Notes under the pieces: generated by a model
Database searches by the model: none
The model's input: only the letters and a program-made list of their open reading frames with translations
Told to the model about the DNA's origin: nothing
Position numbers and translations under genes: made by a program
Source of the DNA: Sympetrum striolatum
Lineage: Eukaryota > Arthropoda > Insecta > Odonata > Libellulidae
Reading direction: 5' to 3'
DNA length: 64,000 nt
NCBI GenBank assembly: GCA_947579665.1
Contig: OX388350.1
Span: 89,671,152 to 89,735,151 of the forward strand
Shown: positions 39,201-54,200 of the stretch, piece after piece
Layout: every line of letters begins with the position of its first letter
Position numbering within the stretch: the first letter of the stretch is position 1

Positions 39201-42200
39201 GTATTATACATTGCAAAAAGTTATATTAAAACAAAGAAACTTAATATTTTTATATTGTTATAAATATTATATATAAATGAAAAGTAAGTCTAGGCCATTT
39301 TGATAGCTATATTGAATTGACAATGTGTAACATTATAAGTAATTAAAATTAAATTTTATGAATAATCAGTTAAAAAATTTTGTTATGAAAGATTGAAATT
39401 CATATGATCGTATGCTGACTGCATGAATGATAGATGACTGTTTTTAATTAGTGAGGAAATAAAATAGCAAAAATTTTGGAAAATATGGGTGTTAACTATG
39501 CCATAGGTTATATTGTATGTAGGGTTCATTTATAATTGGGAGAATACAAACTCTTAAAAAACATTCTTTGGTAACAAATCTGTGAACAAGCTGTTCTTAG
39601 AATAACAAATTCTAAGAAAATAGACCTCTCTAATGGATCTGAAGTTGTCCTAAATTTACTTTATACAGTAGAAGTCCGTTATAACAAGAGCTGACAAAAA
39701 TTGGAAAAATAATAGTTAGCATACTCATTTCAGCCCATCTCTAATACTAAATGTCCATCCTCTTGAATCCAAGAATAGCAAGTGCGGCAGTTTGGAACTG
39801 TAGGGTTTTTAATCCTTACACAAATGCTTAAAGTACACTCATGTCAAAAATATTATTTAATTAATTTATAAACTGTAACCAACGTGCATACTATAATATA
39901 AAATATGGAAAATTATTGCACAATAATTGTCAATAAGTAATGGTAGATCATAAGATAATCTTAATTCATATCAAATTGCTTTCTCGAGATATGTTTCATT
40001 CACACGCTTCAAAAGGAATGACTGTGAAAAGAGAGGAAAGTATTGGAATCCGGATCAGCACTGCTTTTATCTCCTATATTCCCACCCATCAGATGATTTG
40101 GTGCTAAGTTTGGTATGAAAACAAATCCCACACAATATTCAATTAAGAATTCCAGCAATGACTAGAGAGATCCTCGCGGAGGGGATAAGAGTTAGGGAGG
40201 GACAGAGGGGAGAGTGAAACTTGCAAGAAATCTGTAATTAAAGCTCCACAGAGTATTTTTACGAGTAAGTGTGAGGCAAATTGTGGGAAACTAATGCATG
40301 AATTAGGTGATGATAATTTTTTTCATTTAATTTTGTTCTGCTCTTTGAAGAGATAATGTGCCTCATAATAATTTTCTTGTCCGACTTCGTCTCTCACGTC
40401 AATTGAGGATTCCGAGATATGCCTGCAAAATAGACATTGAAATGTGGCACTCGTTATACTTCAGAAATAACCACTCATAATAATGGACATATCCTTTTTC
40501 TGAAAATGGCCAAAAAATCACATCTTATAATGCAACTCTCGTTTTGTGCCATACTCATTATAACGGACTTCTACTGTATTTGCATATTAATGAAACTGAT
40601 TTGGAATGTAAATCTAATCAGTAAATTGTCAGGAATCTGAGGTTGAACATAATGAAATTCAATAATTTCCATCTTTATCAACTTGTTATTGGAGGGTTTA
40701 GTTCCTTTAATATAAATTTTAGATAACAAGATTCATTAGAGTGGCCTATTTTTGAAGAATTGTATTTTAAGTAATTCATTTACCAAGAACTTTTCTGTAA
40801 CGTTATAATTATCCAATATTCAAATCATCAACTTATGTTGGTTATCTTAAATTTTATGTGCTTAAAATGATTATCTACTTATATATTGTATCTCAATTTC
40901 ACTGTGATCAAATATTAATATGTGGTTATAGTAATTATAACCTAAAAATGTCTTCAAATAAATTCAAGTGGAAAATTTTATGAAATCCTGGTTACCAAAT
41001 ATCAAATTGTTTAACACTACAGCCATCATGCATATTTGTTGTTGTCATAACACAAAATCACTAAATTGTCAATATTTTAAAATTTTTATATTCCTAGAAA
41101 AAATATGTTATCTTAGGTTGAAAATTTTTATCTCAAATTTATTTTGAATAAAATTTAGTGCATTATTTTATTAAAAGTATTCATCGAGAATGAGCTTAAT
41201 GTACTTATAAAATTCACATTCTCTGGCGATGTCTTGTACGTCATAATGAAGAAGAACAATTTGCATTTTTCCACAGTGTTAATGTACTTAGATATGAACA
41301 TACATTTATTCATTATGTGAATGGTATTTTAAATCATCAAGCTAGCTTTTAAATTAGAAAAGCATTCATATGATATTGCAAAACACCCAATGCCAATTGT
41401 TCTGCATATCCGATTTTCTGGATTATCTTCAATTTTGAGTTTTTTTGCATATAAAAAATACTTGGTATTCAGTGACTAAGATACACAAAATCCTTACAAG
41501 ATGAACATGATATACTAAAAATGCACGTACGAATTCTGTAGGAAGTTAAGAACACAGGTATTATTCATGTTTTAATAAAATTTCAAGACTTGATCTTTTC
41601 ATGAGAAGGGATTATAAGGATAGATATTTGAAAACAATGTTTCCCAAATTTTTATTTAAAGTCGAAATTATATTATCAGTTATGAACTAAAATCTCACTT
41701 TCGATTAGAATTGCCAATGATTTCAGCAATCATGATAAAAGCTCAAATTTATTTGTATATGTTAATAAAATAATGTCAATAATATTATTTAAATTTTGAG
41801 CAAAACTTGGGGGTTTTTACCCAAATATGTGCTCAAATTATCACTCCATATGATTAGGTACTTAAAAAGAGATACATTTTCAAATAACTTTATAGTGATT
41901 CTTGTACAATAAATTGGAGTGGGTTAGATGAATTTTACTAAATTAAGACTAAGAATTGATTAAAAGGATTTCTTGCTCCACATTTACCATTAGATATCTC
42001 TTTACCTGTAGCTTGCAATTTCCAAAGAAAGTCTAGACGAGAAGTAGCTTCAGTCTGGCGACCATGCACCACTAGAGCTGCTACAAAAAAAAGGGTGATG
42101 ACTACAGCCAAGTGACCAGGAGGTAGAAGTTCTATGCCAACCCCAAGTCCATCGCTAGCCCTGCAGTTTTCATCACAATCTTAGAAATTATCAGTAGCCG

Positions 42201-45200
42201 CCTAATAGAACTCCCACAATGTGGCAAGTGCAATTTTATGCTAAAAAATTTCATTCTTACTCACGAGCTGGAAGTAATTTAGATGTTAAAATGTTATTTT
42301 ATACCAAGAATATATTTATATTAAAAGATGATTTCTATTTTGAAGACAGAAATGCTAAAGGGATTGTTTTCATTGATCATAATAGAACATTTTCAGAAGT
42401 TCCAAAGGAAAAGAATCGTTAAGTGACCAAAACTGGATCTGATTAAAGGGTCTTTAAAAGGAATGGTATACTTTTTAGAGATGATTGAAGTCTAATATTA
42501 TAATAATTTTATTTTGTTACATTGAGATAAAAAATCCATTAAATGAAAATGTACGGCAATAATGAATTGATAAAACCTTGATTGATTCAACAGTTGAACA
42601 AAATAATCTCTACTATTTGGCAGTGATATCTTAAGCTGTGATCGAAAGTTAAAATGGGTAGTTGGTATAGAGTTTGAAGTTTTGGAAAAAAATTTTAATT
42701 ACAAAACGTATGCATTTTTATATTATTTATCGATGCAGCCGAGATGTTGTGGAAAGACACAGATTTATACTTATCCACAAAAATTTATAATTGAACTATT
42801 AGTTTTGGTGTAACACTATCGTTGCATTTTACATTTTTACTTTGGATTATTCCCAATATAGTTTCCAGAATGCCTTTCTGTGAAAACAGTCCTGGGTTCT
42901 ATTTCTGAGGTCAGAGTGGCTTCTTTCTCCAGCCAGAAGAGGCCTAATGGCAGTCCCATATAAGCTGTGCTAATAGGAACTATACTTTTTATGAGAATAG
43001 GTTATAAATAATAAAAACAAAATGAATTACATTACCCAATAAGGAAGTAATTAGTAATATTCCTTTATGGTTCTATGAAAAATGGATTGAGAAAAATATT
43101 TTCCAATTTTAAAAATATTAATCTCTTCATCTTGACCCCACTCTGCATTACATCCTCTAAATGTCCTCACATAGGAGAAGTTTGTTATAACGAGTACAGC
43201 ATATAACAAGGGTTGCATTATAGCAAGTGATTTTTTTGCGATTGGCCCTCTCATAGAGTAAAGGAAGTTACGTCCATTATTAAGCGTGGTTATTTAAGAA
43301 GTGTTACGAGTGTCACGTTTCTGTTTATCTTGCAGACATTTCGAAATCCTAAATTTGATGCGAGGGACAAGAGTCAGACAAGCAAACAATAATCTGAGGC
43401 ATGTCATCTATTCAAGGATCAGAACAAAATTAAATGCAAAAATAATCATCACCTAATTCATGCATTTGTTTCCCACAACTTGCTTCACCATTTCTCGGCA
43501 ATAATGCTTCAGGGAGCTTTGATACTTCTTACAAGTTACACTCTCCCCTTTGTCCATCCATAAATTCTATCCCCTTGTCTCTTGTTTCTTTTCCATGAGG
43601 ACCCCTCTAGTCAATGTTGGAATTTTTAATGAGTTCCCACCTTATCCGCCTGTGGGACTTGTTTTCATACGAAACTTGGCACCAAATTGTTTGATCTAGG
43701 ATGTGTGGGAATATAAATGCAGTGCTGATTCGCAGTTCTCTTTCCCTCCCTTGCAACAAAGTCATTTCTTATGAAGCGTGTGAATGAAAAATATCTCGAG
43801 AATGCAATTCGATATAAAATGGTATCATCTAATGATTTATGATTACTTTATGATGATTATCAAGCAATAATTTGTAACATAGGGCATTAGAGGTTGCAGT
43901 GTGGTTACGGTTTATAAATTCATGAAATTTTACTTTTGATGCAAACTTCTATGCATTGTGAAGCATTTTCGTGAGGATTAAAAACCCTACACTTCCATTC
44001 TGCCGCACTCACTGCCCTTGGATTCAAGAGGATGGACACTTAGTATTAGAGATTGGCTATAACGAGTACTTTTCCAATTTTTGTCAGCTCTTGTTGTAAT
44101 GGACTTCTACTATAATTTTTGCATTTGGGTATTTTCAGATTGCATTGATTAAAGTAGAATGCATTTTATTTTTTAATTAGAGAATTCAATTAGATATTAA
44201 TAATATTGTTCAATTAGAGAATTACTAAGAGTTTCAAATGTCATGTAAATGAACTAAATAACTGCATACACCAGTTACTATGGGAATCTTAGCACTATTA
44301 TAAGAATTGTAGTTAAGAGGAAAGGAAAATTTTATAAAAGTGAATTGATTGAATTTTTGCTGATGAAATATTGACACAGGAATATAGCCCTAAAAGAGTA
44401 TTGAAAAGAATTCAGAGGTGGAAGATGATATATCACTGAAGTGTATACATTTCATGCAAGTATTCTGAGGAAAATAAAGTAAGTAGAATAAATGCATATA
44501 CCGTGGTTAAATCATTTAATTTCACCATTTTCCTGGGGAAGAGAAGAGTTGCGTATGTGTTCTGACCAATTATAATTTTTATAAATAAGGAGAGCAAAAT
44601 TGGTTCAAATCCGCTCATATGGGAACATGTTTATTCAACAGGAATCTGCAATTTGAATAATCTTTAAATGAATCTTAAATTAATAAAATGAGAAGTCTGA
44701 AGGACTTTTTATTTTCTCAATTTAAAATTTTTAATAATAAAATAACTTATGAGTCCAAATGACTGCCTTTAATTTTACTTAAATATAATTCAATCAAAGA
44801 AGCCCTAATTTGGTGGAACTCTGTAATCAGAATCATATTAAATAAAGTTTCAGAATTCCACAAAACAAAACTTAAATATGCAAACGCTTTTGAGCTAACC
44901 CCTTATCATCTGGCAGATGATGAGCAGTTAGCTCAAAACCAGTCGCGCATTTAAGTTTTGTTTTGTGGAATTTTGAAATTGTATTTACTTAAATATAATT
45001 TTCAGTTAACCATCTCCGAAGATCCTTTTTTTATTATACCCAATATTTAACTCAAATGTTTAGATTGATTTAGAGATTTTCAGAATCAAGAGCATTCGCT
45101 GGTGATAAATTTCTCCTCTGAAGTATGTGCTACATGCAAATTCATTTTACCAAAGTAAAGAAGGAAAAGAAAATATCAAAAATTTTTAGATTTAATTCTG

Positions 45201-48200
45201 TTTAGATAAGTTAAATAATTCATAAGCATTGTTATTGAAGACTCTTATATTATTTTGCAGAAATGAGTAAATACTGTTATTATAGTCAAAGATAGATGTA
45301 TAATTATTAGAGAAAGCATTTCATTCATATATTCAAATTTTTCTTTTTAATTCTGCAAAGTTAAAATCTACTTAGATCTCTCACCCATTATGAAAACGCA
45401 GAAGAATATCTCTGGTGGCGTAGAGGTTAGAGTGTGGGGAGAAGACCACAATGCAAAGGTGAACGGTACAGGCAGCACTTAGAAGCAGTGCTTTGGTGAT
45501 ACTTGCTAGCACCTGGAACACTCCGACCATCACCATGGCCAACAGCAGACAGAAGGTGAAGTACTGTTAATTAAAGGTAAATTGATTTTATTCACTTTTC
45601 CTGTATCTTGCTTGCCGCAGTATTTTATTGCGCAATTCATCCTTAGTCACTCTTTTACACTACTTGAAACTATTTCTATGTGCGAACCCTCGGAGAACTC
45701 AAAAAGTCTTGACACTATTAAATATTTTCTGAAGTAGTACTTCCTGGCTATGAATGTTAGTTTTGGTGGTAAGGCAGCATCTTTAAGATGCCATTCATGA
45801 GAAAAAGTTAGGAAATGCATTGCGTCTATCAGAAGAGTCAATGGCTGACCGGACCATTCACCTCACTGTGATTAGCAACCAAAATCCTTGGATAAGGCAT
45901 GAGCCCTTCTATGTGCTTTCCTCTTTGAGCTAGAATACTATAATTTCAAACAGAAGGGTAGCACCTAATTTCCTCAAGCATAGTATCCCATAAAAGACAT
46001 TTTCAGTAAGCCATTCATTACTCAGCATAACTCAGCAATTTTCATGTAATCTGTTATCAAATGAATGGGATAAAATTTAATTAAATATACATTTTCCTTC
46101 ATTTTATATAAACAGGCAAATTATCCTTTCATAATGATGTGCTAGAGAGAGCATTTTCTCTCAGTTGCAGTTTTGACTAAGAATTTGCAGTCGATATGCT
46201 GCTGATAACCTACAAAATATAATTCTTCTTCCTTCCAGGATTAGGCTTTAAGCCGGCTTCACTTTACCATCTTAATCTTGGTCTTCCAACAATCCTTTTA
46301 CCTAATGGCTTATATTCCAAAGCTTGCTTAATTCATCTTGTTTTGTTCTCCAACATTCTGACCCATACATCATAGTATGGACTGCCATCAGCTTGTAAAA
46401 CTTATTTTGGGTTTCTTTTCTGGTTTTACCTCTTAAGGTTCTTCTCATTGTCCCGCTTATCCTCTGGAAGATGTTTATTTTATTTGTGATGTCTTTATCA
46501 TCTTTATAAGTTAGATCACATCCTAAATATTGGAAATGGGATACCTGTTCGAGTACTTGGTTTTCAATCAATTTTTGTTCTTATTGGATAGTTTCCTAAG
46601 AATGCCATTGTTTTCGTTTTAGCTGTCGAAATTTTTAGGTTATATATTTTACTCAGTTGATGTAATTTGTGAACCGCCATTTGCATCACTATCTTGTCTA
46701 ATAACCTGGTCGTCAGCGAATAACAATGTGTTTAAATACTCAGAAGGCCCCAATTCTGGCGCAATGCTATCTTCCTTAACTCGCTAAAATTCAGATGTCT
46801 GCCACTTTCTTACATAAAGTATGCAAATACTCAACTGTAATCAATAAAATCATGTCTAATGAAGGATAAAGTGCAGGTTTATAACATGACGTTGTGCTTA
46901 TTTGATGGATTTCCTCTAATGGGTTCAGCATTGGTTTGAACTTAAAGAATTTTGCAAAAAATCTATGACTGGCATTTTCACCAAATTAGGTCAACTTCAA
47001 CTCCCTGTAAAATTTAAATGTGCAGGAATCAAAGTAAGTTACTTAATAATAATAAAAATGACTGTATACAAAATTAATTCAGCAGTAACTATGCAAAGTG
47101 TCAAAGTTCCCACAAACAGAATCCACTTCTGAATTTTTGGCCAGCTCTTTTTTATTCTAGCCCATTGGACAAAGTTATGTATATGAGAATAAATGCTAAC
47201 TAAATAAAAGAATGCTTGGACGGTAACAATAGGAAATTTAATTGCAAAAAGGTAAGTTATTAGCAAAAGAAATGGAGGAATATAATTTCCTATTAACTCG
47301 AGGTCTATATAGTAATGCACGCGTATGGTGTGGTTGCCTAACTCCGATATTCAGTTGCTATATTTTTATAAACAAAAGCCCATTGAGTTAAACGGTCAGA
47401 CATCTGTCCTGTATTTTTAAGCAAAGAATGTGTCCTGAAAGATTCGTGCGAATCCATTAGTTAATTTCGCACTAACCTGGTGTTCCCATTGTCGGGACAA
47501 ATTTTAATTTTTGGAAATTGTCTGGGATCAAGTCGGCATGAGTTACCATAATCTACTCACAGTAATATTTATTAGGTAAGTTAATAAGGCCAAATAGAAA
47601 AAAATGGAAGGTATGCGTATTTGATTTTGCAAAAAATAATTTCCCTTATATCTTAGGACACCCTATGTTTACATTTACATTTAAACCCTGCAATCCGCCA
47701 GTGGCATGTGGCAGGGGGTGTAAAACACCAACATCCCTAACTAACCTGAAGTGCTATTAGCTTCTCTAATACTTTGCGGGAAAAATGACCTGAAGTAACT
47801 ATCTGTCCTGGCAACTACCGTATTTGACAGCATATAAGACGCACCGGCATATAAGACGCACCCTCATTAAGTTGGCCACTCACCAGGAAAAAGAGTTTTA
47901 ATAGTCCGTGCGAAAGCGTGGTACCTCAATAACTTAAAATGTAGTTTCTTTTAGTTGTCTCGTTTTGTAAAAGCCAAATATTAACACAATCATTGAATGC
48001 AATTATGAAATAGGTAGTATAGACCATCTGGGCTAAAAATAGCATTCAGTATTGAAATTTAACCTGTAGAGGTTGAATCTTCACATAAAAGATGCAGGGA
48101 AATTTTTCGAGACATTATTTAGGAAAAAAGGTGCGTCTTATATGCCGTCAAATAAAGTACTTCTCTGGATGTTTTCTCCCAAAGATTGCGGAAGTTTATG

Positions 48201-51200
48201 ACTGGGATAACAATATCAGTTACCTCCTTCCCGAAATTGGTAGTGATAAATTTATCAAAAAGCTTCTGTCGATACTCAAGTCTTCTATCACTGAGAGAAT
48301 TTCATCTGAGGAGATTTTATCATAGCTGAAACACTGCTGTCAAATCTGAAATCTCCCTTGACGGGCCTTGCTGCTCCACGTTGAACCATCTCAAGATCGG
48401 AAATTAATCCTACTTCGTGAGGTTCCCAAATTGCACAGCAATACTCAAGTAGAGGTCAGGGAAAAGTAGGCTATTTCTTTTACTCCCGATGAACATCCCC
48501 TCAGAAATCTACTGGCTAACCTTTGCTTCCCATTCGCCTAGTGACAGTACTAAGTCAGTACGAGGTAATTGTGGCCAAAGCTCGCTAAATCCATGTGAAA
48601 CTAGTACAATAAGGTGCGGTTTAATTACAGTCAATATGAGGTAATAACAGTCGATGCCTGCTAAATCCATGTGAAACGAGTATAATAAGGTGTGGGCTCA
48701 TTATAGTCAATACGAGATAATTGATGGAACGGATGCTGATGGAACAATGTCAAACGAGGTAATCCGATAACAGGTAAATGAAGGTAGTTCCATGTGAAAC
48801 CATCCATCTGGAACAAGGTAATGCAAGGTAATCCACGTACGAGGTGATTATAGGGTAAGTAACGGTGCTCAACTTTGAGGTACATGTTGTCAGTGTGTAA
48901 ATGTGATACTATATATTTTGGTAAAAAATTGGTCTTCTTAAACATAAACAGAATTTTGTTACTTCTATGAAAGCATCGATAAGAAATTATAATTTCTGTG
49001 AATGATATAAAATTTGATATAATATGCCTCAAAATAAATTTACCCCTAAATATCCTAAAAATTCTTTTCTATCGAAAAAGAAAATATGACAGTAATTTTC
49101 ACTAGATTTTAGTGCTTGTTTTGAAGTCTTAGACTGGATATCCATAATATGTATCATGCATCTATCATAATTAACTTTTTATAAGTTTTCTTAGATACTT
49201 ATGTTAGTGTTTTATCTTCCAGAAAATGGCCATGCATTCTCAACCATATTAGAGTAATATTTCAATTAGCAATGCTTAATATTCATCACTACTGTACTGA
49301 TGCGTATAATTGTTGCAGTAACAATAGATTGGTTATATGGATTTATTGAAGCCAAGGTTACTTACATCTGGAAAATGTGAAGTTGGTTGATCATGGCACA
49401 AGTCATAGACTTCCTCTTGACCGAAGGCAAGTCCAAGTTCCCTAAGGCTCTCTTCATCCAAAATCCGTAAGGATGCATTGATTTCCTTCTTAAGACATTC
49501 TTCCAGGTTATATGACTGCACCCCTGTCTGGGAAGGAATTTAAGTTAAATATTATATTGTCTAACTTCCTATTGTGCGAGGCAGATGAAAATAATCTTAA
49601 TTCATAAATTATGCCAACATACTTCAAATAACCATTTAATCACATATTTTTATGGTTTTTTATTGAACAATTTACTTATGAAAATGTGATCCTAGGCTTT
49701 GATGCAAAAGGATTGAGGGATTGTTAAATGTATAATAATAATAAAGCTATAAGATGCTCAGGAACACAAGGTGAACTCTATTTTTGAAAAAGTACCGGGG
49801 AAAATAATAAATACCAGATTGGCAATTTCTTATCATTTACATTAAAACCTTGGGAATCATTTTGACTGCAAAATTTTCCATATTTATTTTGAGAATAAAA
49901 CATTTATTATTAGAAAATTCGGCAAAATTGAAATATTAAAGCATAGAAAGTTGTATTATTTAAAATATATATAGCTGAAATTTGATTTACCAATTTTATT
50001 AATGCTTTCCTCATCATTAAATGTTGGCTATCCTTCCCCATACATTTCTTATGGGCCTATCTTTCCCATATAATTGTTGACAGTTGAAAGCAACCTAAGT
50101 CACCAGAGGGACTGGTTTTTTACAACCACAAAATCATACAGATTTTTTCTTGTCCAAATTCACACAATTTCACATTCAACACAATATTTCTTGAGCAAAA
50201 GAAAAGTCTTTAGTTTCATCAGATTTGGTAATCATCTCAAGGTAGTAGAACAATTACTTTTAATCTCATTTTGTAAATTAAATGAAGCTTGGAAATGGTA
50301 AACTACAACTTAACGTGTATTTCTTATGAAAATATTTATTGGACCCAGAGTCATACCCATGATACTTTAGGCAAAAAATATTGATATGTAATACTATGTT
50401 ACTTTAATTAATCCCTAAATCTGAAATTTCTATCTCTTGAGGAAGTCTGTGAAATTAATTTCTTAAATTGCTTCAATGATTTCCTTATGGAGAGTTACTG
50501 ACATCAAGCAAATAAATATAGTCACACCAGTGATTATAATATTTGATTTTATTATATTGTGGGGTCTTCGTTTTATAGAATGAATATTTATCTAAGAGAT
50601 AATGCAGATTGAGAGATTTATTGGAACATTTAATAGGAGAAAATGAAATATTTTATATGAATCATGAAATTGAATGCATGATGATTTTGAAAAGTACATC
50701 ACAGCATCTAAAAGAAACAAAATTTTTCATTTGAAAGGAAAAAGCCCAAATTTAGAATTTTTAGAGGCAGGCAATTACTTTTTTTTCACTATAAGTATAC
50801 TTTTAAGTTTCATATCTTAACCCGTTCACTACGGCGATCAGACTGGCAATCTTTAAGCATTTATAAAGATGTATGAGAATGTATTCCTTTGTGGTTAATG
50901 GAAGACTAAAGGAAAACCTTTCTGAGTATCGGGAGCGTACCCCAACTAATTTAAAACTAAATGGGCCGTAGCGAAAGGGTTAACAAACTACAAAAGATGG
51001 GGAAATTATTTTTTATATGAGAATAACAAAGGTATGTTTGTTTAATAAGATTAGAACCACGAACCATTGGCAGGAAGCAAGCAGTAAATGTTGAAACTAT
51101 GATAAATGAGGCCAAAGCTTGAGCTGATATCCGATTGCTACTAATTCGGGATGAAACAGATTGTATCACTTGTGGTAAGAACTGAAATGAAAGATAAGGC

Positions 51201-54200
51201 TAATAAACAATTTGCTTTAATGTTTAGTATATTAACCATTATTCATTATACAAAATGAAAATGGACTATTCACTCAAAATTACATCTTAAATTGATAAAA
51301 GCAAACATTATAATGAATTATTGCAGTTTCTATGATTACAATCTATTTTAAATCATGATAATATGATTTATTCCTGAGCATTCCACCACTTGGTAGGCTC
51401 TCATGCCTCAATAATCCAATGCCATTATTTTGTTTCTTGGTAGCATACCCCACCATTAATATCATCTCCTGCCTTTGTCTTCCTCTCCGTCATACTAACT
51501 TCTCAAGGAACTTTTTACCTCCTCTTTTTGCAAGACCTATGTTTCAGTCTTGTTTAGCAAATCACTTCACAAAGGGATTTCACCAATCTTTTCTTAATTC
51601 CATTCTTAATGGAAGGCCTTTCCTTCATAAAGGCTTCCTTGACCAAGGCTACCCTTTTACGAACCTCACCTTTGCATATTCTATCCCAAGTAAGAGCATT
51701 CAGTCACCTGCTCTAGTTTTTCTGCTGCTTATTTCCACTTTATTTGTTAGCTTGTCTTTCTTTCCCATGCTAAGCCTCATTATTTTACTTTTACTAATGT
51801 TAATTATTTGCCCAAAACTCCTTTGGCTTATCATTTACTGCATTAAGTTGAATTTGTGAACCATTTTTTGGATCATACACCATAGCTTTGTCATTTGTAT
51901 ACCTTACTGACTGACTATTTCCAAGCGTCAAGGATGCACGCCAGTTTTTAGAAGCAAAGTTTTGGAAAAAAAGATTTGTTTGGATTAAAAAGCAAGAGAG
52001 TTATATAGGTGATTCATGTCGGTAACAGCATTACCTAGAATTGAATACTGTTTTGCTATGCACATCACTGCATTAAAATAGCATGATGTGCAGGGCAGAC
52101 TCAATGTTTAGTTCATATAACCTTCCTGTGGTATTAGCATTGAAAAAAATGTATCTTTGAGGTGTCAAAGAAGCACTGCAATTTTGAGAGACTCATTCAC
52201 TGGGGATCAAAATTCTAATTATGTTCCACGAGTGTCACTGACTTGAAAATTTTTACGACGTACTGGCCATAACGTGTAACCACCAGAAAAAGTGCAATTT
52301 TGAACCTCAATGTCCATGCCAGTAGGCCCCTAATTCCAAATTTTTTTCCTTAAGGATGCATTGAGTGGATTTTCTAAAAAATTTTTGAGGCACTCCTCTG
52401 CAAATTAGAGAGTTGCAATTCGAGAAGGAGCTGGCAGACATACCTATCCGACGAAGACTATAAAGTATTCTACAAAACATATCTTGGTTCGATGCTAGGT
52501 CAGGGCAAATATTCTCCTATTTAATATGCATTTTGGCTGTTTAAGATTAAAAAAAAATCCCTTCCCGATAAGATGGAAACTTGAAACTCGGCATGTAGAT
52601 AAAGATCATGAATATATTTTATATGTGCTGTTTAACGTTTTGCTGATGGTCCTTGGTTTGATCCCAGAGAATTATTCACATTCCTCAATGAATTTCTAAT
52701 GGGGATAACGGCATCCTATTTAAGCTCCTTCCTGGTATGATATCGACTTAAAAAATTTGCATTAAATAAGATCAAGTCCTACCAAGTTAGTTCGACACCA
52801 GGCAGCCCTACTATTTAAAACTTATGGTGGGATTTTCAAATTATATTTACTGAGAAGGAGGAAATTCTATAGCCAGGCATGTGAACAGAAGTAATACAAG
52901 GTAATTCTTTTAAGATTTTTAAGTCTTTGCAAAATATAGTAATTATAATTCTCTTACAATATCATCCACAAATTGCTTAGCTTATTTAATGATACTTCCC
53001 TTTTTTTAGCTGTTTTTTGAAAAGTTTTTTCCAACCTCCTTTGGGAGATGCACATTACATTGATGAAAAATTTGCACTGTTGCATGTAACACCTTTTAGT
53101 GACTCAAAATTATATTTTTTATTCATAGAAATCTGTTCTTATCATTACAGACTATAAAACCTTTAAAATATTAGCAGGTTCTCACTCAGTGTTTTTCCGT
53201 ATTAGGTTTTTAAAATGTCAGGCCCCCTGAAAAACCTTAAATCAGGATTCTACTGTACCTGAACTGAAACTTTATTAGGATTAACAAAGGAAAACCCTCT
53301 GCTCTGTAGCTCGGACTGAATTTAATTGGAATTCACAACAACTCCTATAATACTCATAAACATCAGGCATTACCACTAAACCTAGGCTTATACTTCTCTA
53401 TATCAGTTTCTGATTGAAGTAAAATCATAGAGATACAGCATATCATCCTGAAGACAGCTTACCTTACTAGTTCCAGCAAAGATCAACAAATTTCCAACCA
53501 ATACTATTATTCCACAGAATAAAAAAGTTGCATACATGATGTAGGAACTGGAAGCAAAACAAGAGAAACTGATGAAATTCTTTCTTAGATGGAAGACATA
53601 TTGGATTAAATATTTCATTACTTTTTTATAAGATACTGAATATCTCTTAGTTATATTTACTCAATTATCAAATATGTCATATCAGTGGAGCAGCCAGGAT
53701 TTGCCAATGGGGTCCAAGGAACCAAAAAATGCCTAACTTACAGGGGCTAGTATATTCATGCCTGCTTCTTACTACAAAAATGTCATATCTCTCAAAAACT
53801 GAATGCATTTAAAACTAGAGGAGTTTAATGCTTATATGGCTAACTCATTAAACTTTCCAAGATAGTTGTTTACATAAGCGAACTCCTGAAAACTTATGAT
53901 AAGTTTTGTTTGGATTTCTAGTTTGGATACATCCAATATTTATTAAAAAGTCATTCATTTCTATGCTGAAGTGTTTTGGTGTTGTAGATATAAACTTCCT
54001 GAGTCTTTGAGAGTTCTTTCTTCCAAGAGGTTGCCAAGCGGGAGAAGGAAAAAAATAGTTACGGTTATTTGGCAATCGATATAAAACATTTCAATAAATC
54101 ACCACATTGGCGCATCCATCCTTATTTGAACATCTTTCATTATTAGACTATATCATCAGCAGCTTTCTAAAGGGTGACTTCATCCATTGCTTTTAAATTA

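Noticed and set aside
47039..47320. Hydrophobic frame as a missing or alternative cyclase exon
   Set aside because: Exons w6 and w7 already join in register with AC5/6 (FPD to YFTF), leaving no gap for 93 residues, and it lacks good splice sites at its ends.
48661..49032. 123-codon minus-strand open frame
   Set aside because: It overlaps the 76-bp tandem repeats, has no recognisable domain, and its composition follows the repeats.
51419..51859. 146-codon plus-strand open frame, hydrophobic
   Set aside because: It is the complement of a degenerate LINE reverse transcriptase on the minus strand.
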